Assembly (NCBI GenBank): GCA_024516155.1
Contig: JAJJXM010000016.1
Span: forward strand, 248,001 to 312,000
From: Pyronema omphalodes
Lineage: Eukaryota; Ascomycota; Pezizomycetes; Pezizales; Pyronemataceae
Reading direction: 5' to 3'
DNA: 64,000 nt
This document shows positions 22,993 through 32,485 of this stretch, piece after piece. How positions within the stretch are numbered: the stretch's first letter is position 1; every line of letters starts with the position of its first letter. A program made the position numbers and the translations under genes. Below the pieces are notes generated by a model. That model had not been told where the DNA came from and made no database searches. It saw nothing but the letters and a program-made list of their open reading frames with translations.

Positions 22993-24132
22993 TGTAACGG
23001 CGAACAAGGGAGAGATAGCTGACGGAGAACCTGAGGGCTCTTCTCAATTATTCACTCTTGAGTTCAATGGATATATCCTTATAATAACTTCAACGTTAGA
23101 AACTCTTAAGCTGTGTCTAGCATCAACTTAAAGACTTTCTGTGTTTAGAAGTTAAGGAAATAAACAAAGATTTCAAGGGACAAAGAGATCCAAGGACGGG
23201 GACGAGAACGAGGACGTAAACAAAGATTTTCGACAAAGTATTTGAATTTGTAAATAAACAAATAACTGTGTAAGGAGAAAAGAAAAACAAAATAAACAAA
23301 CAAAGAAACAATCCTCTTATATACAATTTTTCCTCCTTACACGCCGAGCCACTACTTGCAGAATTTTCCCGAAAAATAACTAAGTAAACAACGCGGTCGC
23401 GGTTGCGCGTTCTAGACGCGCTAACGCGTTCGTACCAAATTAGCGTGTTTGCGTGCACAGCCTCGTCGCGCGCTCGTTAGCGTATCTCGCGTGCGCGATA
23501 GCGTAACTCGCGTGCGCGGTAGCGTGCTTCGCGTGCGCGCTAGCGTAACCCTAAGCGTAGTCACGCGCGCGCTTCCGTAACCCTAATCGTGCGCGTGCGT
23601 CCGTAACCCTAACCCTAGCTGTGCGCGTACGGTCACAAACCTAACCCTAGTTTGTGCGCGTGCGGGTGCAACCCTAACCCTAGTCACGTGAAACCAGATC
23701 AGCTGCGATTGGAAAGATGGTGCAATACTGATAAGGTCACATGACTAGATCTTATCTTATCGATAAGATGATCGTGCCCTAGCCCTAGTCACGTGTGCGC
23801 ACATTAGTAGACCAGTGCGCGTGCATACTGATCTACTATTGATTAGAACACGTGACCGATCTTATCTAATCGGATAAGATGATCGGTAGACCGTAGGTAT
23901 GGAATTTCCGAAAAGGGATCCGAGCTGACCCCTAACCCTGGGGATAAGTCACGTGACCTTTTTGACAATTTGGGAATTGAGCGCAACCCTAACCCAGGCG
24001 AGTGACGAGTGATGATCGAAGACCGAAGGATAATAGAAATAAATAAACAAACGAGTGCTGGATAATGAAGCGAATGATAATAGGTGAATGAATGGCGAGG
24101 AGGGGGAAGGTAATAATTCTCGAGCCGTGACA
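22993..24132 (-). repeat. family 1, 3' LTR (1140 bp)
   Basis: TG...CA ends. On the sense strand it is preceded by a purine tract AAGAAGGGGGATCC next to the LTR edge (24133-24146), the likely polypurine tract. It contains telomere-like CCCTAA units, CACGTG boxes and palindromic GATA sites in U3, then TATATAAG (23323-23316). Confidence 0.95.
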
Positions 24133-24171
24133 GGATCCCCCTTCTTGGACTGAGCTCCGGCGAAGTAACTT

Positions 24172-27100
24172 CTAAGATAAGTTGGGGAGGGGTCCCGGTT
24201 TATCGGGATACTTTTTATGAAAGTCGTCAACGGCTTTACTGTCGAAATGGAGTTCGGCGGGTTCCCAATCGGGCATATCGTATCCAACCCATTTAACCAT
24301 ATACTGGAGTTTCTTCCGGTGAATTCGGGAGTCGAGGATAGCTTCGATGAAGTATTCGTCTTCACCGTCGATTTCCACCGGGGGTGGTGGGTCTGATTGT
24401 TGACCGGGGTAGGGGTCATTCGCAGCGGGTTCCAATAAGGAAACATGTTGAACGTTGTGACATTTCATTGTCGGAGGTAGTTCTAATCGATAGGCATAGG
24501 GGGATACTTTGGCGATAATCTTGAGGGGTCCGTAACGTTTGTTGTCTAATTTCCGGGAGGGTCGACGGGTTTTCCAATTACGGGCATTCATCCATACCAG
24601 ATCTCCGGGCTGATAATTCGGTGACGGGAGTCGATGTTTGTCGGCATTCTCTTGATAACGTAGATTAGCTCTGTTGATCTCAGCTCGTAAATGGTTATGG
24701 ATTTCGGCGAGGGTTTTCGAAGTTGTGAGGGCCCGTCGATCGTTTACATCGTTCGTAGCTGCTGGAAGTAAATCGAATTGACAACGGGGGTCGAATCCTT
24801 TATTAGCAAAGAACGGGGAAGTTCCCGTTGTCTCGGATGCTTGGTTATTCGCAGCGAATTCCGCTAATGGTAACCAATCAGCCCAATCGTCTTGAAGATA
24901 GTTGACGTGAGCTCGGAGGTATTGTTCCATGATGGCGTTCATTCGTTCTGTTTGGCCGTCCGTTTGAGGATGGAATGCTGTAGATAATCGAGGCTCGATT
25001 CCCAAACGTCGACAGAGATTCTTCCAAAACAAAGCAGCGAATTGAGGTCCTCGATCAGAGATAATGGTAAGAGGGAGTCCATGCAATCGAAAGATGTGGG
25101 TAATAAACAAAGACGATAATTCCTTTGCGTCGATGTCTGTTCGACAGGCAATCAGATGTCGTTCTTTGGTTAATCTATCCACAACTACCCAAATTGCATC
25201 ACACCCATTAGACCACGGTAATCCTGTTACGAAGTCCATTGATATGTCCTGCCAAGGTCTTTCTGGAATAGGTAGTGGACGTAGGATACCAAACGGGGCA
25301 TGTCTGGTAGGTTTCGAACGTTGGCAGGTATGACAATTTCGAATATATCTTTCCACGTCTGTCCTCATCTGGGGCCACGTATAGGTTCTTGAGAGGTATT
25401 CTAATGTTTTAGATCTACCTGGGTGTCCAGCCGTAGGAGAGTCGTGGTGTTGTTGCATTAGGTGTAATCGTAGGGGTTCGTAATTCGGGACCCATAAACA
25501 TCCCCGGTAGAATAAACGGTTATTGTTTACCGTACATTCAGCTAATGTAATGTCTTTACAATAACGAGTGTTATTGTTTAGCATTTCAATAACCTTAATG
25601 GGGAATGGGTCTTTCTCGTAGGCTTCCGTGAAGAGCTGGGATAAGGTGGGGTTTGTTTGTTGTGGGTCCGGTATTACGGTTTGTTGCGAATTCGTTATTG
25701 TTTGTTGATTACTGGGGGTAACAGCCGCAGCGTGAAGGATATTCTCTGGCTTAATGATCGTTGTGTGGTTCTCTAGGGAGCGTTCATCCCCCTCTTTAGG
25801 CAGATCTCCGGATCGACGAGTCAGTGCGTCTGGTTTACCGCCTGCGGTGCCGGGGCGGTAAACAATCTTAAAATTAAACTGAGACAAGAACTGGGACCAA
25901 CGGGCTTGACGGCGGTTCAAGAGCTTTGTCGAAGTGAAATATTCCAGATTCTTATGATCTGACAGTACTCGGATGGGGTTAATAACAGATTGCAATTCGG
26001 GACGCCATTCCTCGAAGGCCCGGACGATAGCCATGAGTTCTTTATCGTATATCTCATAATTACATTCAGCGGGGGAATGTTTCTTTGAGAAGTAAGCAAT
26101 AGGATGTAAGATTCCTTCATCATCATATTGAGAAAGAACTCCGGCGGAGACATAATCAGAAGCATCGGTTTCGACAATAACATCCCGGTCTGGGTCGAAA
26201 CGAGCCAAAACGGGGGCGGATGTAAATGTTGATTTCAATTCCTCAAAGGCCTGTTGTTGGGATTCTGACCAGACGAAAGGGACTCCTTTACGTGTGAGTA
26301 ACGTAAGAGGTTGGACTATCTTTGAATAGTTCTTAACGAAACGTCGATAGAAGTTTGCAAATCCCAAAAACGCTCTAACATCTTTGAGGTTCCGGGGAGA
26401 TTCCCAATCTCGAACTGCAGTAATCTTCTCAGGATCCATCTTTATACCTTCTGTACTAATGATGAGTCCTAAGTACTTTACTTCCTTCTGGTGGAACTCG
26501 CATTTCTCTGGTTTGAGATGTAACCCTGCTTTTTCGAATGCTTCGAGAATCAATTTAACATGTTGTTTATGTTCTTCGAGATTATCCGAATAGATCAGGG
26601 TGTCATCCAAATAGGCAGTGCAGAATCGATCAAGGTAGGGTGCCAATACGTCGTTAATGAAGTTCTGAAACGTAGCAGGGGCATTGGTAAGTCCGAAAGG
26701 CATAACCAATGATTCGAATAATCCGTACCGGGTACGAAAAGCGGTTTTCCATTCTTCCCCATTTGCCATACGTATTAAGTTATACGCCCCCCTAATGTCG
26801 AGCTTAGTGAACCACTTAGCTCTTGAAAGGTTCATTAAGGTATCCTGCATCAGGGGAAGAGGGTAGCGATTCTTGATCGTTCCGGCGTTGATTCCACGAT
26901 AATCGACCACCAAACGTAATGAACCATCGCCTTTCTTTACGAAAAGAATGGGAGCGGCCGCTGGGGACGAGGAAGCACGGATGAAACCTTTGGTAAGGTT
27001 CTCATCTAACCAACGTTTCAATTCCTCCAACTCTGGACGTGATAGGGAGTAAAGAGGACCGAAGGGAGGCTGAAAACCATCGACGAGTGATATCTTGTGA

Positions 27101-28029
27101 TCCGACGGTCGATGGGGCGGTAACTTGTCGGCGTTGACCTTTTCGAAGATTCCCAAGTACTGGTGATATTCGGGTGGTACAATAGTCTTAAGATCCGGTT
27201 CCTCTTTCTCTGGTTGAAGAGCTGTGGTGATTTCATTCAAAGATAAGGAGAATTGTTCGACTTTTCCGTAACGGTTGTTGGCATTGTTTACAATGCGTCG
27301 AAACGTCGTAGCTGAAATGGCACAGATCTTATTCTGTTGTTTCGGAGCAATACCCTTAACAGGGGTGGGTGTTAACGTGGTTCGGTGGGGGAGGCAGTTC
27401 GGTGATGAGAATTTGATATCGTTATCGGCGAAGTTTATTGTAACATCGTGTTTACGAAGCCATGGGATTCCTAAAACGAGGGGATAATGACCAAGCCGAG
27501 TAACGTAGGCAGTTAGTAGTTCATGATGGTCTCCTATTGTACATTCGACTTCAACGTATTCGGTGATGTCTCCTGATGAAATAGGTCGTCCATCAATTAC
27601 TTCGACCATTTTGGGGTTTTTCAATTGATAACGGGGGAAGTTGTGTTGGCGTGCGAAGTCTTCGTTCATGAAGGAAATTCCTGTGCATCCGCAGTCTACG
27701 AGAGCATGAGTATCGATCTTGGTATTGTGTTCAGTTAGTGTACATGGCACGACCAAATGATTCCCATCCAATTCGTTTTCTTGTTTACTTGACAAAGAAC
27801 TAGCGGATACATAAACGATTTCCTGAGATGAAACGAAAGACGAGGCAGGGGCTGGTCCAACAACAGAGCCAACAGGCTGTTGATGGACTACTCTTTTCCC
27901 TGGTCGACGTCGGGGTTTGTTGGAATATCCAAAACCTCGGCGGCGGCTAGGCGAATCTTGCGGGAGTTGTTTGCTGCCAACGTAGAACATTCGTTCTTGA
28001 AATGATCGGCTGATCCACAATAAAGACAA
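24172..28029 (-). CDS. pol: family 1 Pol polyprotein (protease, RT, RNase H, integrase, chromodomain)
   Basis: A 1285-codon open frame with no start of its own in context. Translation most likely enters by a -1 shift at 27900-27894. Using ORF numbering: protease VDCG at about 111-114; RT about 340-520 with YLDD 473-476; RNase H with TDASDYVSAG near 621; integrase zinc module H862/H869...C899-x2-C902; catalytic D932, D992 and E1028 (FHPQTDGQTE); GPY/F module (RYGPLKII) near 1170; C-terminal chromodomain from about 1222 (YFIEAIL, YMVKWVGYDMPDWEP) with its aromatic residues. In related elements the chromodomain directs integration to methylated-H3K9 heterochromatin. No stop or frameshift interrupts it, so the product may be functional. 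Confidence 0.93.
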   Translation of the reverse strand: MSLLWISRSFQERMFYVGSKQLPQDSPSRRRGFGYSNKPRRRPGKRVVHQQPVGSVVGPAPASSFVSSQEIVYVSASSLSSKQENELDGNHLVVPCTLTEHNTKIDTHALVDCGCTGISFMNEDFARQHNFPRYQLKNPKMVEVIDGRPISSGDITEYVEVECTIGDHHELLTAYVTRLGHYPLVLGIPWLRKHDVTINFADNDIKFSSPNCLPHRTTLTPTPVKGIAPKQQNKICAISATTFRRIVNNANNRYGKVEQFSLSLNEITTALQPEKEEPDLKTIVPPEYHQYLGIFEKVNADKLPPHRPSDHKISLVDGFQPPFGPLYSLSRPELEELKRWLDENLTKGFIRASSSPAAAPILFVKKGDGSLRLVVDYRGINAGTIKNRYPLPLMQDTLMNLSRAKWFTKLDIRGAYNLIRMANGEEWKTAFRTRYGLFESLVMPFGLTNAPATFQNFINDVLAPYLDRFCTAYLDDTLIYSDNLEEHKQHVKLILEAFEKAGLHLKPEKCEFHQKEVKYLGLIISTEGIKMDPEKITAVRDWESPRNLKDVRAFLGFANFYRRFVKNYSKIVQPLTLLTRKGVPFVWSESQQQAFEELKSTFTSAPVLARFDPDRDVIVETDASDYVSAGVLSQYDDEGILHPIAYFSKKHSPAECNYEIYDKELMAIVRAFEEWRPELQSVINPIRVLSDHKNLEYFTSTKLLNRRQARWSQFLSQFNFKIVYRPGTAGGKPDALTRRSGDLPKEGDERSLENHTTIIKPENILHAAAVTPSNQQTITNSQQTVIPDPQQTNPTLSQLFTEAYEKDPFPIKVIEMLNNNTRYCKDITLAECTVNNNRLFYRGCLWVPNYEPLRLHLMQQHHDSPTAGHPGRSKTLEYLSRTYTWPQMRTDVERYIRNCHTCQRSKPTRHAPFGILRPLPIPERPWQDISMDFVTGLPWSNGCDAIWVVVDRLTKERHLIACRTDIDAKELSSLFITHIFRLHGLPLTIISDRGPQFAALFWKNLCRRLGIEPRLSTAFHPQTDGQTERMNAIMEQYLRAHVNYLQDDWADWLPLAEFAANNQASETTGTSPFFANKGFDPRCQFDLLPAATNDVNDRRALTTSKTLAEIHNHLRAEINRANLRYQENADKHRLPSPNYQPGDLVWMNARNWKTRRPSRKLDNKRYGPLKIIAKVSPYAYRLELPPTMKCHNVQHVSLLEPAANDPYPGQQSDPPPPVEIDGEDEYFIEAILDSRIHRKKLQYMVKWVGYDMPDWEPAELHFDSKAVDDFHKKYPDKPGPLPNLS

Positions 28030-29006
28030 AGTCCCTTAGCCATTCGTTCATCACGACGGCGTTGGTTCTGAGCCTTTTGGGAAGCTGATAGGTCCATGGG
28101 GGCCGATCCGTAATTACCACTATTGGTATTCGTTGGGTGGGACGCCGGGCGAGACGGCGTGGAGCTGGAACGACTGGGGACCGAAGAAACGTGCCGCTTT
28201 GTGGTGTTTGAATGAGCTCGAATTCTGTAATCTAGCTTCATACAAAGATCCACAAATTTGGTGAAGTTCTGAGGTTCTTCGGCTTGGTAAACAAGACTGG
28301 TCTGAAGGTCTCGAGAGAGTCCACGCTTCAGAGCAGCCTTCTTTGCGTTTTCGTCGTAATTCAAGATGGCCATTAATCGTTGGAATTCTGCGTAGTATTG
28401 GCTAAACTCACGGTTGCCCTGTTGAAGTTTATCCAATTCCGCAGATGCAGTACCAACTTGATCAGGATCTCCGAAGGCAGCTTCCAGAATTGTAATGAGA
28501 GCCTCAACGTCCTTAAGCTTAATCTTATCTGTAAGGACGTAGGGTTGAATTTGATTCTGAGCGTTGCCTTTGAGATACCCATAAGTATAACGTAGCTTAT
28601 GTTGATCGTCGGTAAAACGGGAGGAGTCTCCGGCGAGCTTGGATCTGACCTTCGAGATGAAGTTCAAGAGTTCCTTGCGTTCACCAGAGAACTCCGGTGG
28701 GTGGGGTAATTCGATGGGACGGGTATTCGGAAGGGGACCGTTCTTCGTAAGGGCTTGTAGGAGTCGAACGGAGGCGTTGGCGCTTTCGAGATCTCTTTCC
28801 AAATCGGTAATTCGTTGAGCGTAGAGGGAGTTGTCCTTTCGAGCTTCTGTGAGTTCGGCTCGAAGGTCGTCCCTAAGTTGACAGTCTCGTTCGTATTCTT
28901 TTACGGCGTTACGGACCAATTTGATCTTCGTAGGGTCCTGTTCGACCTCTAACCTTTCGGCTTCGTTGAGGTACAGGGCCACGACGACCTTGTTGTTTTG
29001 GTCCAT
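27888..29006 (-). CDS. gag: family 1 Gag (capsid/nucleocapsid)
   Basis: 372 aa starting MDQNNKVVVALYLNEAE. A coiled-coil-like N-terminal half (charged heptads around residues 40-90) leads into the Gypsy-type capsid core (FSGERKELLNFI, LDKLQQGNREFSQYYAEF). A single CCHC knuckle, C-L-Y-C-G-S-A-D-H-F-K-N-E-C, lies near residue 327. It packages the element RNA in virus-like particles. The stop (27888-27890) follows a G GGA AAA heptamer by one codon and overlaps pol by 142 nt in the -1 frame. About 240 nt of leader separate it from the 5' LTR. Confidence 0.93.
   Translation of the reverse strand: MDQNNKVVVALYLNEAERLEVEQDPTKIKLVRNAVKEYERDCQLRDDLRAELTEARKDNSLYAQRITDLERDLESANASVRLLQALTKNGPLPNTRPIELPHPPEFSGERKELLNFISKVRSKLAGDSSRFTDDQHKLRYTYGYLKGNAQNQIQPYVLTDKIKLKDVEALITILEAAFGDPDQVGTASAELDKLQQGNREFSQYYAEFQRLMAILNYDENAKKAALKRGLSRDLQTSLVYQAEEPQNFTKFVDLCMKLDYRIRAHSNTTKRHVSSVPSRSSSTPSRPASHPTNTNSGNYGSAPMDLSASQKAQNQRRRDERMAKGLCLYCGSADHFKNECSTLAANNSRKIRLAAAEVLDIPTNPDVDQGKE
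27894..27900 (-). promoter_or_regulatory. -1 ribosomal frameshift heptamer G GGA AAA, family 1
   Basis: In the gag frame the codons read CAG GGA AAA GAG TAG, a standard X XXY YYZ pattern one codon before the stop. A -1 slip reads on as GGG AAA AGA GTA GTC, which is the pol frame (G-K-R-V-V). No other XXXYYYZ site is needed to connect the frames. Confidence 0.8.
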
Positions 29007-29235
29007 TTCGAGGGATTAACGGAGGTGCCAGATGTTGGTTTCGTCGTTGTATTGAATTCGAGTTGCTGCGTATTCGTTTCCGAGTTGTCGAGCAATTTCG
29101 ATTTCGTCAAGGACGACGGGGTTTTCGAGGGAACGGAAGATCGGTAATAGATTGATGAATTCGTAGAACCAGAGGTTGTGAAGCATGTAAAGCTTGTTGT
29201 AATCGAGAGTTGACGGTAGAGCCGGCAGGTCTTGA

Positions 29236-29247
29236 TTACACAGTTAT
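29236..29247 (-). promoter_or_regulatory. family 1 primer-binding site, complementary to its own LTR
   Basis: Two bases inside the 5' LTR edge the sense strand reads ATAACTGTGTAA, the exact complement of TTACACAGTTAT inside the LTR (29530-29519 sense), 45-50 nt after a TATATAAG box. I recognise no tRNA end here. This is the layout of self-priming Tf1/sushi elements. Confidence 0.65.
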
Positions 29248-29249
29248 GT

Positions 29250-30389
29250 TGTAACGGCGAACAAGGGAGAGATAGCTGACGGAGAACCTGAGGGCTCTTC
29301 TCAATTATTCACTCTTGAGTTCAATGGATATATCCTTATAATAACTTCAACGTTAGAAACTCTTAAGCTGTGTCTAGCATCAACTTAAAGACTTTCTGTG
29401 TTTAGAAGTTAAGGAAATAAACAAAGATTTCAAGGGACAAAGAGATCCAAGGACGGGGACGAGAACGAGGACGTAAACAAAGATTTTCGACAAAGTATTT
29501 GAATTTGTAAATAAACAAATAACTGTGTAAGGAGAAAAGAAAAACAAAATAAACAAACAAAGAAACAATCCTCTTATATACAATTTTTCCTCCTTACACG
29601 CCGAGCCACTACTTGCAGAATTTTCCCGAAAAATAACTAAGTAAACAACGCGGTCGCGGTTGCGCGTTCTAGACGCGCTAACGCGTTCGTACCAAATTAG
29701 CGTGTTTGCGTGCACAGCCTCGTCGCGCGCTCGTTAGCGTATCTCGCGTGCGCGATAGCGTAACTCGCGTGCGCGGTAGCGTGCTTCGCGTGCGCGCTAG
29801 CGTAACCCTAAGCGTAGTCACGCGCGCGCTTCCGTAACCCTAATCGTGCGCGTGCGTCCGTAACCCTAACCCTAGCTGTGCGCGTACGGTCACAAACCTA
29901 ACCCTAGTTTGTGCGCGTGCGGGTGCAACCCTAACCCTAGTCACGTGAAACCAGATCAGCTGCGATTGGAAAGATGGTGCAATACTGATAAGGTCACATG
30001 ACTAGATCTTATCTTATCGATAAGATGATCGTGCCCTAGCCCTAGTCACGTGTGCGCACATTAGTAGACCAGTGCGCGTGCATACTGATCTACTATTGAT
30101 TAGAACACGTGACCGATCTTATCTAATCGGATAAGATGATCGGTAGACCGTAGGTATGGAATTTCCGAAAAGGGATCCGAGCTGACCCCTAACCCTGGGG
30201 ATAAGTCACGTGACCTTTTTGACAATTTGGGAATTGAGCGCAACCCTAACCCAGGCGAGTGACGAGTGATGATCGAAGACCGAAGGATAATAGAAATAAA
30301 TAAACAAACGAGTGCTGGATAATGAAGCGAATGATAATAGGTGAATGAATGGCGAGGAGGGGGAAGGTAATAATTCTCGAGCCGTGACA
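29250..30389 (-). repeat. family 1, 5' LTR (1140 bp)
   Basis: Same length as and apparently identical to the copy at 22993-24132. The putative transcript start is near 29530 (sense TTACACAG), with TATATAAG about 45-50 nt upstream. By that placement U3 is about 860 bp and R-U5 about 280 bp. Confidence 0.95.
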
Positions 30390-31943
30390 GTCGATGTTTT
30401 TTCCGTCGCGATCCGGTTGAGGTGCGCCAGGGACGCCCACGCTGGGACAGCACACACCGGGTCGTCACACTGTTTAAGCATAAGGGAGTAACATCGATGC
30501 CTCGACCTTCCTTCGCTACCCGGTCCGCCTCTTTGTTTTCGGGGATATCACTGTAACCCGGAATCCAATGGAATTCCACGTCAATACCGGAATCAAGAAG
30601 AAGGTAGTAGGCCTCGAGAGATATGAGTTTGGCGAGCTCTCGGCCAGAGCCAGGTGTATCAGTCTCCAGACGCTTAACGGCAGCTTGGGCATCCAAGAAA
30701 ACGATCGCTTTGGTGTTTGAGTTGGGGTCCCAAAAGTGGTTGGAGTGGAACTCCTTGAGACCTCGCGAGATGGCATAGAGCTCAGCGTCGAAGACCTCTG
30801 TATGACGGCCTAAGTAGTGCTGGGAAGCACGAAAGGCACCATTGATGTAGGGGACCACCCCCGCTCCCATATGACCCTCCATTCGAGATCCATCTGTCCA
30901 GATGCATGTCGTGGACGTGAGATTTTCCCAGTTCCGGGCAAAAGTCTCAGCTTCAGCCCTGGGTGCCATAACTACGGGGAAGCGATGGAAGCGGTCGGGG
31001 ACCGTCACTTTTTCGACTGCTTCGAAACCGCACGCCTTTTCCGTACGTTTAAGTAATCGATTGCTGGCCGCAGCGGTTGGGGATGGTTGGGCGCCGGTCG
31101 GGGGGGGGGGGGGGGGCGGGGCAGGGCGGGGACCAGTGAGAAGTCGTGACCTAAATTTTGCTTCCCGTCCCTTTTTGAGTGCCTCTGCTGGGCGCACGGC
31201 GCTCTCAGCCATCAAGAAGCCGAGTGGAGTAGTCTTGAAGCAACTTGTGACTGCTTGCGCCTGTTTGTTGAGGAGCAGTTGTAAACGAGCAGTGCCACCC
31301 GCGCTCTTGCCTTTTAGGCGTCGGACTGCGTTGACCTCAGCGCCGTACATAGCTACTGACTGGACAACCGCTTTTTGCAAATTGGCTGTGCTCCCCGGAG
31401 GAAGTCCCTGGGCACGACAAAGCCTTGCAAGACGAGCATGCTGTTGTCTGGCTTTGGTCAACCACTTTTGGTGATGGCGGTTAAGCGTGAGCTTCTGGTT
31501 GCGCCAAAAGCTGAGCCAACGGATGGCTGTCGAGGCGAAAGGGATCTGGTGAGTGCCCACCAAGACCGTGACATCGTCGGGGTTAGCGTCTCCTCGTCGT
31601 CGAGAAAAGAGCATGGCTTCCGTCTTTTCCTTTTCAAATACCACAGCGTTGGTAGAGGCCCACCGGGAGCATGCGCTCACACATCGCTCGAGCTTGTCGG
31701 AGACCTCACGAGCAGAGTCACCGGTCACGATCCAGGTCACGTCATCGACAAACGATAGGCCTGTGACGTCCGGGACTCTGGATTCTACATAGTCGGCAAG
31801 GTCAGCTATATAGATCAGGAAGAGGACTGGAGACACGGGGGATCCCTGGGGGAGGTCGGTGTTCGTTTCGATAGGTGTTCCCGATTCGCCACCAAGTGAT
31901 ATTTCAACCCTACAGTCGCTCATGAACCATGACACCTACATAA
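30390..31943 (-). pseudogene. Tad-like LINE ORF2 fragment: second half of RT plus RNase H
   Basis: Open from the family 2 junction to the family 1 junction. RT motifs: LPQGSPVSPVLFLIY and the catalytic FVDD (after VTGLS). RNase H motifs all keep their acids: WTDGSRMEG, DAELYAISRG, FLDAQAAVKRL, EADRVAKEG. RT followed by RNase H and the CWWC tail is the order known for Tad/I-type fungal LINEs, which copy RNA at a nicked target. A polyproline run (about 31090-31115) comes from a G tract and looks like a microsatellite gain. A TAG near the family 2 junction (about 31936) breaks the frame upstream. The fragment is dead because two LTR elements split it. Confidence 0.85.
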
Positions 31944-32474
31944 TGTCAGGGAACTAGGAACGGACGTTCAAAGAACACACTGAACACTACCGGCACCGGG
32001 GACTAGGCAGGTTCCAGGACGGGGAACGGAAAGACAAGGACCGAAGTGCTCGTCAGACGGACGGCACACGAAACAGGGACAGGGACAAGGACAAGAAATG
32101 ACGTGGGACTGAAAGGAGAAGTCTTATTTAATGACAAGGGAAAGACACAAGACGTTCGATGGAGAACTCGACAACGGGGAGGCAAGCCTCCTTATGTACA
32201 AAGGGGCGGCCAGCACTCTTGCTGGGCCGTCATCCAACATCGCTACATGAAAGCTTCCGTTCTCCATCAATTCACCTGCGACGCCACAGCTCTCCAGCTC
32301 ATGGTACGTCATCCATCATCAATCAGTCTATCAGTCACGATGGCACGGCACACACAACAATACAACAGCAACACAACACAACACGGCAAGACAACGGCAC
32401 GATGTCAATCAACAACAACGACAACACCATGATGACGCAACAACACAACGGCTCGTCAGCCGTGTGCCGTGACA
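31944..32474 (-). repeat. family 2a, 3' LTR (531 bp)
   Basis: TG...CA ends. A G-rich tract (sense CTAACGGGGGGGTAC, 32475-32489) adjoins it as the likely polypurine tract. ACAACAACAC-type repeats lie near its sense 5' end. Confidence 0.93.
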
Positions 32475-32485
32475 GTACCCCCCCG

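Larger units (their letters stand above)
22993..30389 (-). mobile_element. family 1: full-length Gypsy/chromovirus LTR retrotransposon, apparently intact
   Basis: A 7397-bp element on the minus strand, bounded by 1140-bp LTRs starting TGTCACGGC and ending GCCGTTACA (sense), with a 5-bp target duplication GTCGA (22988-22992 and 30390-30394). gag and pol are uninterrupted and overlap, joined by a -1 shift. Reading both LTRs side by side I saw no differences, which implies recent insertion. It sits inside a Tad-like LINE. All features expected of an autonomous chromovirus are present: CCHC gag, protease, RT, RNase H, integrase with GPY/F module, and chromodomain. Confidence 0.95.

Noticed and set aside
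23949..24446. Frames crossing LTR and host sequence (also 29380-29715, 40011-40295)
   Set aside because: The 111-codon frame in the family 1 LTR recurs only because the LTR does. It covers the R/U5 region and has no recognised domain.
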